Part shown: one piece after another, positions 8,160-15,790 of the stretch | Layout of the letters: each line of letters starts with the position of its first letter | Numbering within the stretch: position 1 is the stretch's first letter | Assembly (NCBI GenBank): GCA_038205805.1 | Contig: JBBRBO010000001.1 | Coordinates: forward strand, 62,001-126,000 | Source of the DNA: JBBSBY01 sp038205805 | Lineage (GTDB): Bacteria; Desulfobacterota; Desulfomonilia; Desulfomonilales; Desulfomonilaceae | Reading direction: 5' to 3' | Length of the DNA stretch: 64,000 nt | Made by a program: the position numbers and the translations under genes | Notes under the pieces: generated by a model | The model's input: only the letters and a program-made list of their open reading frames with translations | Told to the model about the DNA's origin: nothing | Database searches by the model: none

Positions 8160-9444
8160 CGGTTTCCTTGGCCTTTTGTGAGGCGGCGACGAACAAGTCG
8201 AATATCTTGCGATGGTTCTTCTCCTGGTCGAATTCACGAGACACCAAGGAACGGCCCCTTTCGGCCATGGCGACGGCGTTGTCTCTGTCCGCGCTCATCT
8301 TCATGATGGCTCTCGCTAATGCGGGCGGGTCGTTTTCCGGGACAAGGTAACCGGTTACGCCGTCCTGAACCACCTCGGCGATGCCGCATACGTCGGTGGC
8401 CACCACGGGCAATCTGTGCATGAAGGCTTCCATGATAACGGTGGGCAGCCCATCTCGCCCCCCGGAGCGATGCACTGCGCTGGACATGACGAACATGTCC
8501 GCCTGCGAAAACATCTCGGTAATACGGTCATAGGTGACAAAGCCGGGGTAGTCGATGAGGCCGGAAAGTCCAAGCTTGTACTCACGCCATTTGTAGTGGG
8601 CCTTTCTCCACCCTGAACCCACCAGAGTCAGGTGAAACGCAAACCCTATCTTCTTGAGCAATCCGCACGCGTAGAGCAGCATAGGGAAGGCCTTGATCTT
8701 GTCGAATCGTCCTACAGCGAGAAGCTTGTAGGGCGGTGTCATTTTGACCGCTGCGTCTCTGTGTCGCTCAAGCGGGACGCCGTTGTAGACGCCGTGAATT
8801 TTCTCTTTCGAGTTCCCGTCGGCGAACCCCTGGAGGTACTTAATATTCGTCATGTTGTCGGTTATCACGAATGCGGCGTCGCGTATTTTCTCACGGAGCG
8901 CCCCATCTTGGGGGTAGATGTCCCCCGCTCGGCCCGTAAAGCTGAATGGGATGCCCGTCAGCCGTGAGGCCACCCACGCCGACATCGCCGGCCCGTTCGC
9001 CCACACTGCGTGTATATGCTCGATTCCGCGCTCCTGGAAGAGTCTCCCCAACGTGAAGCCCGTCAGAAAGCACCACAGGTTTTCGCCTCCCACTTCGATT
9101 GAACGCCATTTACGGATGGGGATTTCCCGCAACAGCTTCCACACGGTTTTGGGATTACGGTCGAGCCAATAGCGAATATCACCGGGCAAGCGCTTTAGGA
9201 ACGGAACCCCAAGGCGCTCGACACGTTTCGAGACTTCCGCCATTTCAGGGGAGAGATCGCTCTTAAGCTCACCATAGGCGGTGAAGGCCTGGAGCGGCAA
9301 TCCGAATTTCCAGAGGTTCACGACCTCCCGGAGGACAAAGGTCTCGGAGGGCTTGGGTAACCACAAGGAGATATATGCGGTTTTCGGCCCTTTTCCGGAG
9401 GATTGGCTCGGAAGCGCCTTGTCGGACGAAGATTCTTGTGTCAT
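8137..9444 (-). CDS. GT4-family glycosyltransferase
   Basis: A 435-residue glycosyltransferase of the GT-B fold. The C-terminal half shows LLAVGRFDKIKAFPMLLYA, then GGRDGLPTVIMEAFMHRLPV, the conserved donor nucleotide-sugar binding E-x7-E region, and CGIAEVVQDGVTGYLV. The N-terminal half has IEHIHAVWANGPA, as in colanic-acid type glycosyltransferases (WcaL/AmsK-like). First gene of a two-gene operon with the next glycosyltransferase. The frame continues upstream to 9567 inside repeat copy D, but the ATG at 9444 is the likely start because the extra residues are element-encoded. Confidence 0.85.
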   Translation of the reverse strand: MTQESSSDKALPSQSSGKGPKTAYISLWLPKPSETFVLREVVNLWKFGLPLQAFTAYGELKSDLSPEMAEVSKRVERLGVPFLKRLPGDIRYWLDRNPKTVWKLLREIPIRKWRSIEVGGENLWCFLTGFTLGRLFQERGIEHIHAVWANGPAMSAWVASRLTGIPFSFTGRAGDIYPQDGALREKIRDAAFVITDNMTNIKYLQGFADGNSKEKIHGVYNGVPLERHRDAAVKMTPPYKLLAVGRFDKIKAFPMLLYACGLLKKIGFAFHLTLVGSGWRKAHYKWREYKLGLSGLIDYPGFVTYDRITEMFSQADMFVMSSAVHRSGGRDGLPTVIMEAFMHRLPVVATDVCGIAEVVQDGVTGYLVPENDPPALARAIMKMSADRDNAVAMAERGRSLVSREFDQEKNHRKIFDLFVAASQKAKETGGHPTAL

Positions 9445-9499
9445 GAAACTATATGGTTCCGAAACTACATTCGTAGGCGTCGCACGCCCGGCAGTGTAA

Positions 9500-9718
9500 T
9501 ACCAAGGCGTAATCAAAGAAGTAAAATTGGGGAGAACCTTCTTGAAAGAAGTTTCTCCCCAAACCACTCTCCAAGAACTTTCGCAATGTTCGGAAGGGCT
9601 TTTCTCAAGGAGAAAATGCCGCTTCCGGCGATTATCACAAATTTCTTAGAAAGAGATCGGAAAAACCTGCTTTGCAAATAAGCTCCGCCAATCTTACTTT
9701 TTTGCAAGCACATCGGTA
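9500..9718 (+). repeat. Interspersed inverted-repeat element, copy D
   Basis: Full-length copy from TACCAAGGCG (9500) to CACATCGGTA (9718), with left hairpin and central hairpin. It lies 55 bp upstream of the start of a minus-strand glycosyltransferase, so here it sits in a 5' region rather than behind a stop codon. Confidence 0.9.
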
Positions 9719-10123
9719 GAAACCCAGGGCCGCTTCGTCACGCGCCTTACTCTAGGCAAACTTTCTCATGATGTAAAGGTCATGCCGCGGTTTGCTTGTG
9801 TAGGAAGCGTTCACTGCCGGGGTGATTGAGAAATCTTCAGACGGACCGGCTGCTTGCGCGCAGGAGGGTTTGCGAGATGATTGGGGGGCGAAAAAAATTG
9901 AAAGCGTTTGGGAATTACTGAACGGCTCCGAAAATAAGCAAAAATATTGGCGTATTAACCGCGGTTTGCGGCTGATGGTAGATATATTCCCCGCGGCGTC
10001 TACACCGTCCGAATCGCGTATAATGTCGGAACGACCCAAATAATGTTGACTGTTATTTTGGGAAGATGTAAAGCTGTTTAGGTATATTTTCCCCGTAAGA
10101 CAATATGAGTGAAAGGAGTAAAA
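9719..10123. other. Intergenic region, no supported gene
   Basis: About 400 bases between repeat copy D and the ferredoxin gene. The open frame 9822-10043 has no family resemblance and no good ribosome binding site. A possible promoter for the ferredoxin lies near its right end. Confidence 0.5.
10046..10074 (+). promoter_or_regulatory. Possible sigma70-like promoter for the ferredoxin gene
   Basis: TTGACT at 10046-10051, 17 bp spacer, TAAAGC at 10069-10074. The -35 is good and the -10 weak. It lies 50 bp before the ferredoxin start. Tentative. Confidence 0.3.
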
Positions 10124-10318
10124 ATGGCCAAAACAGTAGTGGTCGATGAAGATGCTTGCACCGGTTGTGGTACATGCGTATCTCTGGCGGAGGATTGCTT
10201 CTCATTGAACGACGATACGGAAAAGGCTTTTGTAATAAGCCAAGACGCATGCTCGGAGGACGATATCCAAGAAGCTATCGATACATGTCCTGAGAGCGCT
10301 ATTTCCTGGCAGGAATAA
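10124..10318 (+). CDS. Small [4Fe-4S] ferredoxin
   Basis: A 64-residue ferredoxin with a single cluster motif, CTGCGTC near the N-terminus (C-x2-C-x2-C) and the distal Cys in CPESAI near the C-terminus. This is the pattern of monocluster ferredoxins of Desulfovibrio/Thermotoga type. The usual position of the second cluster is degenerate (DACSEDD...). It would carry electrons for low-potential redox enzymes such as CO dehydrogenase, but no direct partner is adjacent. The start is ATG 10124 with AAGGAG seven bases upstream; the GTG 15 bases earlier is less likely. Confidence 0.9.
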   Translation: MAKTVVVDEDACTGCGTCVSLAEDCFSLNDDTEKAFVISQDACSEDDIQEAIDTCPESAISWQE

Positions 10319-10424
10319 TCACTTAGAGGCATTTTCTCGTACGGGTCCCCTGGGGTGGTTCCGAGCGCGGCCGCGATCGGATATCCACCTGGAACACGTA
10401 CGTGGAAAATCAGGCAAACGATAG

Positions 10425-11003
10425 ATGCTATCCGGGGACAAATTGATACCCCGTCTTGGGGAGCTTAACCAAGCCATAGACGCCGCATATTCCGATTTGA
10501 TCCACCGACTGGGCTTTAGCTGCCGAGGATGCGATGGAGTCAAGTGCTGTACCGTGGACTTGGTTCTTCATACGTATGCGGAAATGCTCTACGTAAGACG
10601 GGGTTTCAATGCCCTCCCCGCTAATGTGAAGGCGCCGGTCTTGGCCCGCGCCGAAAAGATGGTAAAGGCCAAAGAAGCGGACCCAACCGGTGACGCGTAT
10701 CGCAATTCCGTATGCGCCCTGAATATCGAGGGCCTGTGCGCGATCTACGAACACCGACCCATGATTTGCCGACTCGCCGGTGTCCCTCACGAATTCAAAA
10801 GGCCCGACGGCCGGGTGCTCCAAAGCGGCGGCTGCGTTCCGTATCAAGAGTCGGTGGAACCCAAGTTCCCCGCCGTCAAGCTGGATCGAACCCCCTTTTA
10901 TGTTCACATGGCCCAAATCGAAATCGAACTCGTCAAAACGTTTGGCCGGAGAGCCGAGCCCCGAACCGTAGCCGAAACCATTGTCCTGGAAGATTTCCAG
11001 TGA
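10425..11003 (+). CDS. YkgJ-like cysteine cluster protein
   Basis: A 192-residue protein with the N-terminal cluster CRGCDGVKCC and later cysteines in the CALNIEGLCAIYEHRPMICR region and in GGCVPY. This spacing is typical of the YkgJ/CxxCxxCC family, thought to bind zinc or an iron-sulfur cluster; the function is not established. The 'IYEHRPMICR' block is the most conserved part of the family. It lies 106 bp after the ferredoxin gene, probably a separate unit. Repeat copy E starts 20 bp after its stop. Confidence 0.75.
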   Translation: MLSGDKLIPRLGELNQAIDAAYSDLIHRLGFSCRGCDGVKCCTVDLVLHTYAEMLYVRRGFNALPANVKAPVLARAEKMVKAKEADPTGDAYRNSVCALNIEGLCAIYEHRPMICRLAGVPHEFKRPDGRVLQSGGCVPYQESVEPKFPAVKLDRTPFYVHMAQIEIELVKTFGRRAEPRTVAETIVLEDFQ

Positions 11004-11023
11004 TCGACTGTAAGCTCGGTTGA

Positions 11024-11348
11024 TACCAATGCCGAATCCAAGAAGTAACATTGGGGAGAACCTTCTTGAAAGAAGTTTCTCCCCAAACCCGCATAGGCGC
11101 TAACTTAAGGGTTGTAACTATCTGAAATTATTAAAACCGGTAATCAAAATCCGTAATGATTTCCATTTAAAATTAGCGCTTATGCCCCAAACCCTTCTCC
11201 AAGAACTTTCGCAATTGCTGAAACCGGCTTTTCTCAAGGAGAAAATGCCGCTTTCGGCGATTATCACAAATTTCTTAGAAAGAGGTTGGAAAAACCTGCT
11301 TTGCAATAAAACTTCCACCGATCTTACTTTTGTGAAAGCACATCGGTA
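11024..11348 (+). repeat. Interspersed inverted-repeat element, copy E (with nested insert)
   Basis: From TACCAATGCC (11024) to CACATCGGTA (11348). The ends of this copy show the terminal inverted repeat clearly: about 20 of the first 31 bases match the reverse complement of the last 31. It is split by a 93-bp nested element (11092-11184) flanked by the direct repeat CCCCAAACCC (11081-11090 and 11185-11194). Confidence 0.9.
11092..11184. repeat. Nested inverted-repeat element in copy E
   Basis: Ends CATAGGCGCTAACTTAAG and TTTAAAATTAGCGCTTATG are near-perfect inverted repeats. The interior is AT-rich without an open frame. The 10-bp direct repeat CCCCAAACCC on both sides looks like a target-site duplication, implying insertion into an existing 220-bp element. 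Confidence 0.8.
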
Positions 11349-11423
11349 TCACACGGTTGGACCCTGTCCTCGCGTAATCACCGCACCCTCCATCCGTTAT
11401 GATGCGAGAGAGGCCGTTGTCCG

Positions 11424-12398
11424 ATGAAACCCAGAGTCATCATCATCGCCGGCCCGACCGCCTCCGGTAAGACGCGGCTCGCAATCGATTTGGCGAAGCT
11501 GATCCAAGGGGAAATCGTATCCGCGGACTCCATACAGATCTATCGGGGGCTGGACATCGGCTCGGCGAAACCGAGCACTCAGGAACTCGCAGAGGCGCGG
11601 CACCACCTCATCGACATACGCAATCCCGATGAAGAGTTTTCCGGGGGCGACTTCGTGCGTGAGGCTCGCGCTGCTTGCGACGACATCCTGAGCCGTGGCC
11701 TGGTTCCCATTGTGGTGGGCGGGACGGGGCTCTACGTGCGATTGCTACTTGGTGGCGTCGCCGAGCTACCGCCGACGAATCCGGAACTGCGGTCCTGTTT
11801 GAGGGCTGAAGCGGGCTCCCTTGGCGCACAAGCGCTGTATGAAAGACTCCTGAGGCTTGACCCGCAAGGAGCACAAAGCGTAGAATCCGGTAATCTCACC
11901 CGCATCATTCGCCGCCTGGAGATCATCGCGCAGACGGGCCGACCCTTCTCGGAAATTATTGCCGAGCATGCCCTCAAAGATCGACCATACGAGCCTCTTT
12001 ATCTCTGTTTAAATCTTGAACGTAGTATTTTGTACGAACGGATTGATAAACGGGTTGACAGTATGATAAAGGAAGGTTTGTTGAATGAAACGGCGGGGCT
12101 TGTCGAGCGGGGATACTCCTTGGACATTAAGCCGTTACAATCACTGGGATACCGGCACATGGGCCTGGTCCTTACCGGTTGTCTGGACATGCTATCCGCC
12201 GTGGAGTTAATGAAAAGAGACACACGGCATTATGCAAAGAGGCAAATTACGTGGTTTCGTTCCGAGTCCGCGGTTCGTTGGATTGGACCTGATGAAATCA
12301 AAGGCGCCGGACTTATGGTCGTTAATTTTCTCGGGAAGGAAATCTCGGGATTTTCCCTCTCAAGCCCCTACGGGTACGAGGGACTTCAATGGGGGTAG
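11424..12398 (+). CDS. miaA: tRNA dimethylallyltransferase MiaA
   Basis: A 324-residue enzyme that adds a dimethylallyl group to A37 of tRNAs reading UNN codons. The P-loop GPTASGKTRLA at about 10-20 and the following SADSIQIYRGLDIGSAKP are the family hallmarks, as are VVGGTGLYVR and QITWFR near the C-terminus. Length is normal. It is followed after 3 bp by hfq, the widespread miaA-hfq pair, so they are surely co-transcribed. Repeat copy E fills the interval upstream. Confidence 0.97.
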   Translation: MKPRVIIIAGPTASGKTRLAIDLAKLIQGEIVSADSIQIYRGLDIGSAKPSTQELAEARHHLIDIRNPDEEFSGGDFVREARAACDDILSRGLVPIVVGGTGLYVRLLLGGVAELPPTNPELRSCLRAEAGSLGAQALYERLLRLDPQGAQSVESGNLTRIIRRLEIIAQTGRPFSEIIAEHALKDRPYEPLYLCLNLERSILYERIDKRVDSMIKEGLLNETAGLVERGYSLDIKPLQSLGYRHMGLVLTGCLDMLSAVELMKRDTRHYAKRQITWFRSESAVRWIGPDEIKGAGLMVVNFLGKEISGFSLSSPYGYEGLQWG

Positions 12399-12401
12399 GA
12401 T

Positions 12402-12635
12402 ATGCCTAAGACTCATTTTAATATTCAAGACCAATTTCTGAACCAGGTCCGCAAGGCAAGAATCGAGGTCGAGGCCCTTATGTTGTCCGGTGGTAGCTTC
12501 AAAGGCTATGTTCGCAGCTTCGACAGTTTTTGCATCATCGTTGAAAACAGCCAGGAAATCAGACTGGTCTATAAACATGCCCTGAGCATGATCCGTCCCG
12601 CCGACCTAAACGTGAAGATCCCTGGGCTTGTGTAA
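12402..12635 (+). CDS. hfq: RNA chaperone Hfq
   Basis: A 77-residue Sm-like protein forming hexamers that pair small RNAs with mRNAs. The Sm1 part is NIQDQFLNQVRKARIEVEA with SFKGYVRSFDSFCIIV, and Sm2 contains YKHALSMI, equivalent to the family KHA motif. The C-terminal tail is short. It follows miaA by 3 bp. Its TAA stop directly touches repeat copy F. Confidence 0.96.
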   Translation: MPKTHFNIQDQFLNQVRKARIEVEALMLSGGSFKGYVRSFDSFCIIVENSQEIRLVYKHALSMIRPADLNVKIPGLV

Positions 12636-12958
12636 TACCACCTAATCAAAGAAGTAATATTGGGGAGAACCTTCTTGAAAGAAGGATTCTCCCCAAACCC
12701 CCATAGACGCTAACTTAAGGTTTGTAACTACCTGAACTCAATAAAACGCGTAATTGAAAATCTCTAATGACTTCCACTTAAAGTTAGCGCTTATGCCCCA
12801 ATCCCCTCTCCAAGAACTTTCGCAATTGCCGAAACCGGCCTTTCTCAAGGAGAAAATGCCGCTTTCGGCGATTACCACAAATTTCTTAAAAAGAGGTCGG
12901 AAAAACCTGCTTCGCAATAAAAACTCCGCCTAACTTACTTTTTTGAAAACACATCGGT
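12636..12958 (+). repeat. Interspersed inverted-repeat element, copy F (with nested insert)
   Basis: Starts TACCACCTAATC immediately after the hfq stop codon and ends ACACATCGG near 12958; the terminal TA is lost. It is interrupted by a nested element at 12702-12795 in the same place as in copy E. The left hairpin may terminate miaA-hfq transcription. Confidence 0.88.
12702..12795. repeat. Nested inverted-repeat element in copy F
   Basis: Ends CATAGACGCTAACTTAAG and CTTAAAGTTAGCGCTTATG, flanked by CCCCAAACCC on the left and the diverged CCCCAATCCC on the right. The interior is related to that of copy E, though diverged. Confidence 0.8.
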
Positions 12959-12969
12959 TTGACCTCAAG

Positions 12970-13036
12970 TACCAAAGCGGGGAGTACTTTCTTGAAAGGC
13001 TTCTCCCCAAAGGCTCTCCAAGAACCACCAAATTGT
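12970..13036 (+). repeat. Interspersed element fragment, copy G
   Basis: Left-end fragment with TACCAAAG, the hairpin GGGGAGTACTTTCTTG...CTTCTCCCC and CTCCAAGAAC, lying 11 bp after copy F. The right half is missing. Confidence 0.65.
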
Positions 13037-13078
13037 ACGGCGGTCGGCGCCGTCCATGAAGCCGGCACTTTGTATACG

Positions 13079-13858
13079 CTATTCGAGTTCCAGAATAATA
13101 CCCACGGGGCAGTGATCGGAACCCATAACATCGGGAGAGGCGAAGGGTTCGCCGGCACAGTGGGCCATTTCTTCAGTTACGAATACGTAGTCCAATCTCC
13201 AGCCGATATTGCGTTGTCGAGCGCCCGATTTCATATCCCACCAGGTGTACTGCACGGTGTCCGGGAAGCGCTTTCGAAATGTGTCCACGTACCCATGGCC
13301 GACGAATTTGTCCATCCAGGCGCGCTCAATGGGTAGGAAACCACTGGTCTTAACGTTCTGTTTGGGGCGAGCTATGTCAATCTCGTTGTGAGCGGTATTC
13401 ACGTCACCCACAATCACTAATCGAGCGTGGGTCTTTCGCAGCTCCTGGAGCATCTCCAAGAAGGCGTCGTAAAAATCCATCTTGAATTGCAAGCGCTCGG
13501 GACCCATGCCACCATTCGGAAAGTAGACGTTGAAGAGAATAAAGTGCTCGAAATCTAGGCGTATGAGCCGACCTTCCGAGTCGAATCGCTCCGAACCCAG
13601 GCTCATACTCACGTGGAGGGGCTTCTCCTTGCTGAACACGGCCACACCGCTGTAACCCTTCCTTTGGGCTGAACACCAATAGGCGAAATAACCTTCCGGC
13701 GCTGCGAGTTCCGGAGCCAGCTGCGCTTCATGGGCCTTGGTCTCCTGGATGCACAGGATGTCCGGGCTTTCGATCTTAATCCAGTCCAGGAGCCCCTTTT
13801 TATGCGCGCTGCGTACTCCATTCACATTCCAGCTTATGATCTTAACGGTTCGGGACAT
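13079..13858 (-). CDS. xth: Exodeoxyribonuclease III
   Basis: A 259-residue member of the ExoIII/AP endonuclease family (EEP fold), acting in base-excision repair. Visible motifs in order: KIISWNVNGVRS, ILCIQETKA (metal-binding Glu), FPNGGMGPERLQFK, VIVGDVNTAHNEID (catalytic Asp-Asn), WRLDYVFVTEEM and the final GSDHCPVGI with the catalytic His. The start is ATG 13858, with AGGTGG upstream; an earlier start at 13909 would add residues not typical of the family. Stand-alone on the minus strand, facing repeat copies F/G. Confidence 0.95.
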   Translation of the reverse strand: MSRTVKIISWNVNGVRSAHKKGLLDWIKIESPDILCIQETKAHEAQLAPELAAPEGYFAYWCSAQRKGYSGVAVFSKEKPLHVSMSLGSERFDSEGRLIRLDFEHFILFNVYFPNGGMGPERLQFKMDFYDAFLEMLQELRKTHARLVIVGDVNTAHNEIDIARPKQNVKTSGFLPIERAWMDKFVGHGYVDTFRKRFPDTVQYTWWDMKSGARQRNIGWRLDYVFVTEEMAHCAGEPFASPDVMGSDHCPVGIILELE

Positions 13859-14016
13859 TATGGCCACCTGGATTGAGAAGAATAGAAAGTCGGTGTTCAC
13901 CTGAACCACCGCCGTTGTCGGAAATCACGTACGGAGGCGGCGCGAGGCGGAGATGAGTCTCCCTTGAGACTTACAGCGGATACAGAGGCGTCTCAAGGCC
14001 GGTGAACGCTTACGAA

Positions 14017-14043
14017 TAAAAAACCCGACCGTTCAGTCGGGTT
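14017..14043 (-). terminator. Intrinsic terminator after tRNA-Leu
   Basis: Read on the minus strand: stem AACCCGAC, loop of six, GTCGGGTT, followed by a T run. It lies 12 bases after the tRNA 3' end and ends its transcript. Confidence 0.85.
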
Positions 14044-14055
14044 TGTCTTTGCAGT

Positions 14056-14142
14056 TGGTGCCGAAGGCCGGACTCGAACCGGCACGAGCTTTCGCCCGCC
14101 ACCCCCTCAAGATGGTGTGTCTACCAGTTCCACCACTTCGGC
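14056..14142 (-). tRNA. tRNA-Leu (anticodon GAG)
   Basis: An 87-base tRNA with encoded CCA. The acceptor strand GCCGAAG pairs with CTTCGGC, the anticodon loop TTGAGGG is flanked by a 5-bp stem, and there is a long variable arm (GGCGGGCGAAAGCTCGT), typical of class II tRNA-Leu. The T arm contains GGTTCGAGTCC. Confidence 0.95.
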
Positions 14143-14331
14143 GCAGAAAGTAGTGTAACCGCTCCGTTTCTGTGAGTCAAGAGCGTCCAGGGCAAAATTG
14201 CTTCGCCGGCGCGGAGAAACGCCGGCGTGAGATGTAGAACCCCAGGAACCGGTCACGACCGCATGATATGAGTAGCTAAAATAAAGATTAAATTAAGCAA
14301 GTTATGACCAACAAATAAAGCTAGAAATAGC

Positions 14332-14360
14332 TTGACAAGTTAAGTAGGGGGTTATAGTAT
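14332..14360 (+). promoter_or_regulatory. Sigma70-type promoter of the dcw cluster
   Basis: TTGACA (14332-14337), exactly 17 bp, TAGTAT (14355-14360). It sits about 107 bp upstream of the rsmH start in an AT-rich stretch. It is the best promoter in the window and there is no mraZ gene between it and rsmH. Confidence 0.75.
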
Positions 14361-14466
14361 TTTCTTAAGGCATTAACCATCGACTGTTTCGCTTGAATGG
14401 CGACGCTCCGGATCTCGCATCCGCGCTGAGGAAGCGGCCCACCGGCTCGCTTGTGAGGATTTTGAC

Positions 14467-15423
14467 GTGCATGTCCCCGTTTTGCTCCAGGAAATCGTAG
14501 AGAATCTGCGACCCCAATCGGGAAAGGTCTATGTAGACGGCACCCTGGGAGCGGCCGGGTACTCGATAGCTATTTTAGACGCCTCGCAGCCCGATGGGAT
14601 GGTTATCGGCTTTGACGTGGACCTTAAGGCCGTAGAAGCGGCGAAGAGTCGCATGACCGAATACGGCGAGCGGTTTAAGGCGATCCACGGCGGGTATCAT
14701 GAGGCAAAGGCGCTCCTGGCGCAGTTGAATATTGCCGGTGTTGACGGTATCGTTCTCGATTTGGGTCTGTCGTCGGACCAACTTGACGATCCGGATAGAG
14801 GTTTCAGTTTTAGGTTCGACGCTCCCTTGGACATGAGGTTTGATACCTCTAGTGAAAGTGGAGCTTTAGAGCTATTACAGCAATACGATCAAAAAAAACT
14901 TGAAGAAATACTTGCAAGATACGGCGAGGAAAGGTATTGCAAACGCCTAGCTCGCAGTATACTTCAAGCGTTGGGTGAAGGTCACCTTAATTCGACAAAA
15001 GATCTGGCGACGTTAATTGAAAAATCGACACCAGGTCCGAGAGGAAAAATTCATCCGGCCACCAGAACCTTTCAGGCTTTGCGTATCGCCGTAAACCGAG
15101 AATTGGAGCATCTGGAGCAAGGACTTAAGGATCTCCCGACCTTGCTGAATCCCGGTGGTCGCATGTGCGTCGTATCATACCATTCGCTGGAAGACCGGGC
15201 AGTAAAACTGAGCTTCAGGGGTTCCGCCAAGCAGTCCAAAGGCTTTCGAGTGGTAACCAAGAAGATCATCACGGCAGGCCCAACGGAGAAGCGAGAAAAC
15301 CCCAGGGCGCGTTCCGCAAAACTGCGGGTGTTGGAAGCTGTGGACGTGAGTGAATTGTGCGCCGAGGACTCAGGCTACCGTTCAAAGGCACGCCGGCGAC
15401 GGTCGCAGCGAGATGAGCCCTAG
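14467..15423 (+). CDS. rsmH: 16S rRNA (cytosine1402-N4)-methyltransferase RsmH
   Basis: A 318-residue SAM-dependent methyltransferase (formerly MraW) that methylates C1402 of 16S rRNA. MHVPVLLQEIVENL is the conserved N-terminus, VDGTLGAAGYS the SAM motif, and LDLGLSSDQLD and GRMCVVSYHSLEDR further signatures. The start is GTG 14467, with GAGGA upstream. It opens the division and wall cluster; mraZ, which usually precedes it, is absent here. Confidence 0.96.
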   Translation: MHVPVLLQEIVENLRPQSGKVYVDGTLGAAGYSIAILDASQPDGMVIGFDVDLKAVEAAKSRMTEYGERFKAIHGGYHEAKALLAQLNIAGVDGIVLDLGLSSDQLDDPDRGFSFRFDAPLDMRFDTSSESGALELLQQYDQKKLEEILARYGEERYCKRLARSILQALGEGHLNSTKDLATLIEKSTPGPRGKIHPATRTFQALRIAVNRELEHLEQGLKDLPTLLNPGGRMCVVSYHSLEDRAVKLSFRGSAKQSKGFRVVTKKIITAGPTEKRENPRARSAKLRVLEAVDVSELCAEDSGYRSKARRRRSQRDEP

Positions 15424-15451
15424 TCGGCAATCACGAAGTAAAGGGAATTCG

Positions 15452-15790
15452 ATGAGAACAAAGCAACTGAGCCCTATACGAACACTAAAGATCGGCATTG
15501 GAAGCGTATACGCGAAAGTTCGCTCTCTGAAGATCAGCCCTATAATGCTTGTGACCTTTTCTGCGGCGGTTCTCTTGATCGGGCTCTTTTACGTATGGAC
15601 GCGCATGCAACTGGTGCAGATAGGGTATGAAATCTCCACATTGGAGTCCAAAAACAGTGATCTCAAAAACCGAAAGCGAGAAGTCCAATTGGAGATTGCT
15701 TCTCTGCAATCGCCCAAGGAGCTGGAAACCAAGGCGGTGAAGTTCGGCTTGAGTATGCCGCCTGTTGATAAGGTGTCGCATGTACCGTAG
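15452..15790 (+). CDS. ftsL: Cell division protein FtsL-like
   Basis: A 112-residue bitopic protein. A basic cytoplasmic tail is followed by one transmembrane segment (about 30-50, SPIMLVTFSAAVLLIGLFYV) and a coiled coil (LVQIGYEISTLESKNSDLKN). FtsL is poorly conserved; the assignment rests on topology and on the position between rsmH and ftsI. The start is ATG 15452 with AAGGGA upstream. The 3' end overlaps ftsI by 11 bp. Confidence 0.85.
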   Translation: MRTKQLSPIRTLKIGIGSVYAKVRSLKISPIMLVTFSAAVLLIGLFYVWTRMQLVQIGYEISTLESKNSDLKNRKREVQLEIASLQSPKELETKAVKFGLSMPPVDKVSHVP

